The notes below the pieces were generated by a model. The model did not search any database, was not told where the DNA came from, and worked only from the letters and a program-made list of their open reading frames with translations. The position numbers and the translations under genes are program-made. This document shows, piece after piece, positions 21,155 through 21,273 of a stretch of DNA of 21,273 nucleotides. The first letter of the stretch is position 1. Each line of letters starts with the position of its first letter. Source of the stretch: Thiodiazotropha sp040507005 (GTDB lineage: Bacteria > Pseudomonadota > Gammaproteobacteria > Chromatiales > Chromatiaceae); NCBI GenBank assembly GCA_040507005.1, contig JBEVVS010000014.1, positions 1 to 21,273 on the forward strand. Direction: 5' to 3'.

Positions 21155-21273
21155 CTAGCTAACCAGACCCGCCGCGGCCTCGAATTCGGCCTCCCGTTTC
21201 CAGTGGCCGCTGTTGCGCTCACTTCTGGGTTCGAGTTCGTAGCCCAGCGCCGCCAGCTCTTCCACCAGCATCT
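21155..21273 (-). CDS. C-terminus of probable [NiFe]-hydrogenase maturation protease (HyaD/HupD), partial
   Basis: The window ends inside this gene; 38 C-terminal residues are visible (MLVEELAALGYELEPRSERN, then SGHWKREAEFEAAAGLVS) before TAG at 21155-21157. The helix followed by a G-x-x-x-x-PR segment and a short polar tail resembles the end of HyaD/HupD-type endopeptidases, which trim the C-terminus of the large subunit after nickel insertion. Position supports this: in hup/hya operons the protease gene usually precedes hypC/hupF. The metal-binding Asp/Glu/His residues are outside the window, so identity is not proven. Confidence 0.5.
   Translation of the reverse strand, partial: MLVEELAALGYELEPRSERNSGHWKREAEFEAAAGLVS

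Overview
The window reads as a chromosomal segment of a sulfur-oxidising gammaproteobacterium, probably in the Chromatiales/Sedimenticolaceae range. This rests on a SoeABC-type sulfite dehydrogenase, an uptake-hydrogenase maturation cluster, several c-type cytochromes, a PEP-CTERM protein, LpxH (Gram-negative lipid A synthesis), and a tsaB next to Slp-family lipoproteins, as in enterobacterial yeaZ-yeaY. No rRNA, tRNA, CRISPR array, phage or IS transposase was recognised. The species-level guess is inference only.

Layout. (1) 1-3071, plus strand: the last codons of a probable soeA, then soeB (four 4Fe-4S clusters), soeC (DmsC-type anchor) and a secreted alpha/beta hydrolase. Both gaps between the soe genes are filled by copies of one ~230 bp MITE-like element. 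(2) 3142-3540, minus: a small RRM-like basic protein, then 521 bp without a gene holding a strong palindrome upstream of the next gene. (3) 4062-7211, plus: an RND transporter with no adaptor or outer-membrane partner beside it. (4) 7267-8025, minus: a PEP-CTERM exported protein with its own terminator and a sigma-54-like promoter. (5) 8292-8969, plus: tsaB, convergent with two tandem Slp lipoproteins. Upstream of these on the same (minus) strand lies a MotA/MotB-like pair (10147-12083) in which the MotB-like partner has a very long coiled coil and an ExbD/TolR-like tail instead of an OmpA domain. (6) 12355-15126, plus: glycerate 2-kinase, a DUF455 ferritin-like protein and a secreted hypothetical protein, tightly packed. 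(7) 15160-16978, minus: periplasmic cyclophilin, cytosolic cyclophilin and lpxH. (8) 17150-18014, minus: two small c-type cytochromes. (9) 18358-19965, plus: a chemoreceptor with a CXXCH haem site in its sensor domain and a near-consensus FliA (sigma-28) promoter. (10) 20000-21273, minus: hybE, hypC and the C-terminus of a probable hydrogenase maturation protease, with palindromic repeats in the gaps, one of them bounded by a perfect 31 bp inverted repeat.

How the genes fit together. SoeABC feeds electrons from cytoplasmic sulfite into the quinone pool. The hydrogenase cluster implies H2 as a second electron donor. The cytochromes may carry electrons onward, and the haem-binding chemoreceptor could steer cells along redox or gas gradients. 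The least explained part is the ion-motor-like pair with its two neighbouring lipoproteins. It is the best candidate here for an undescribed envelope system, although its function cannot be read from sequence alone.
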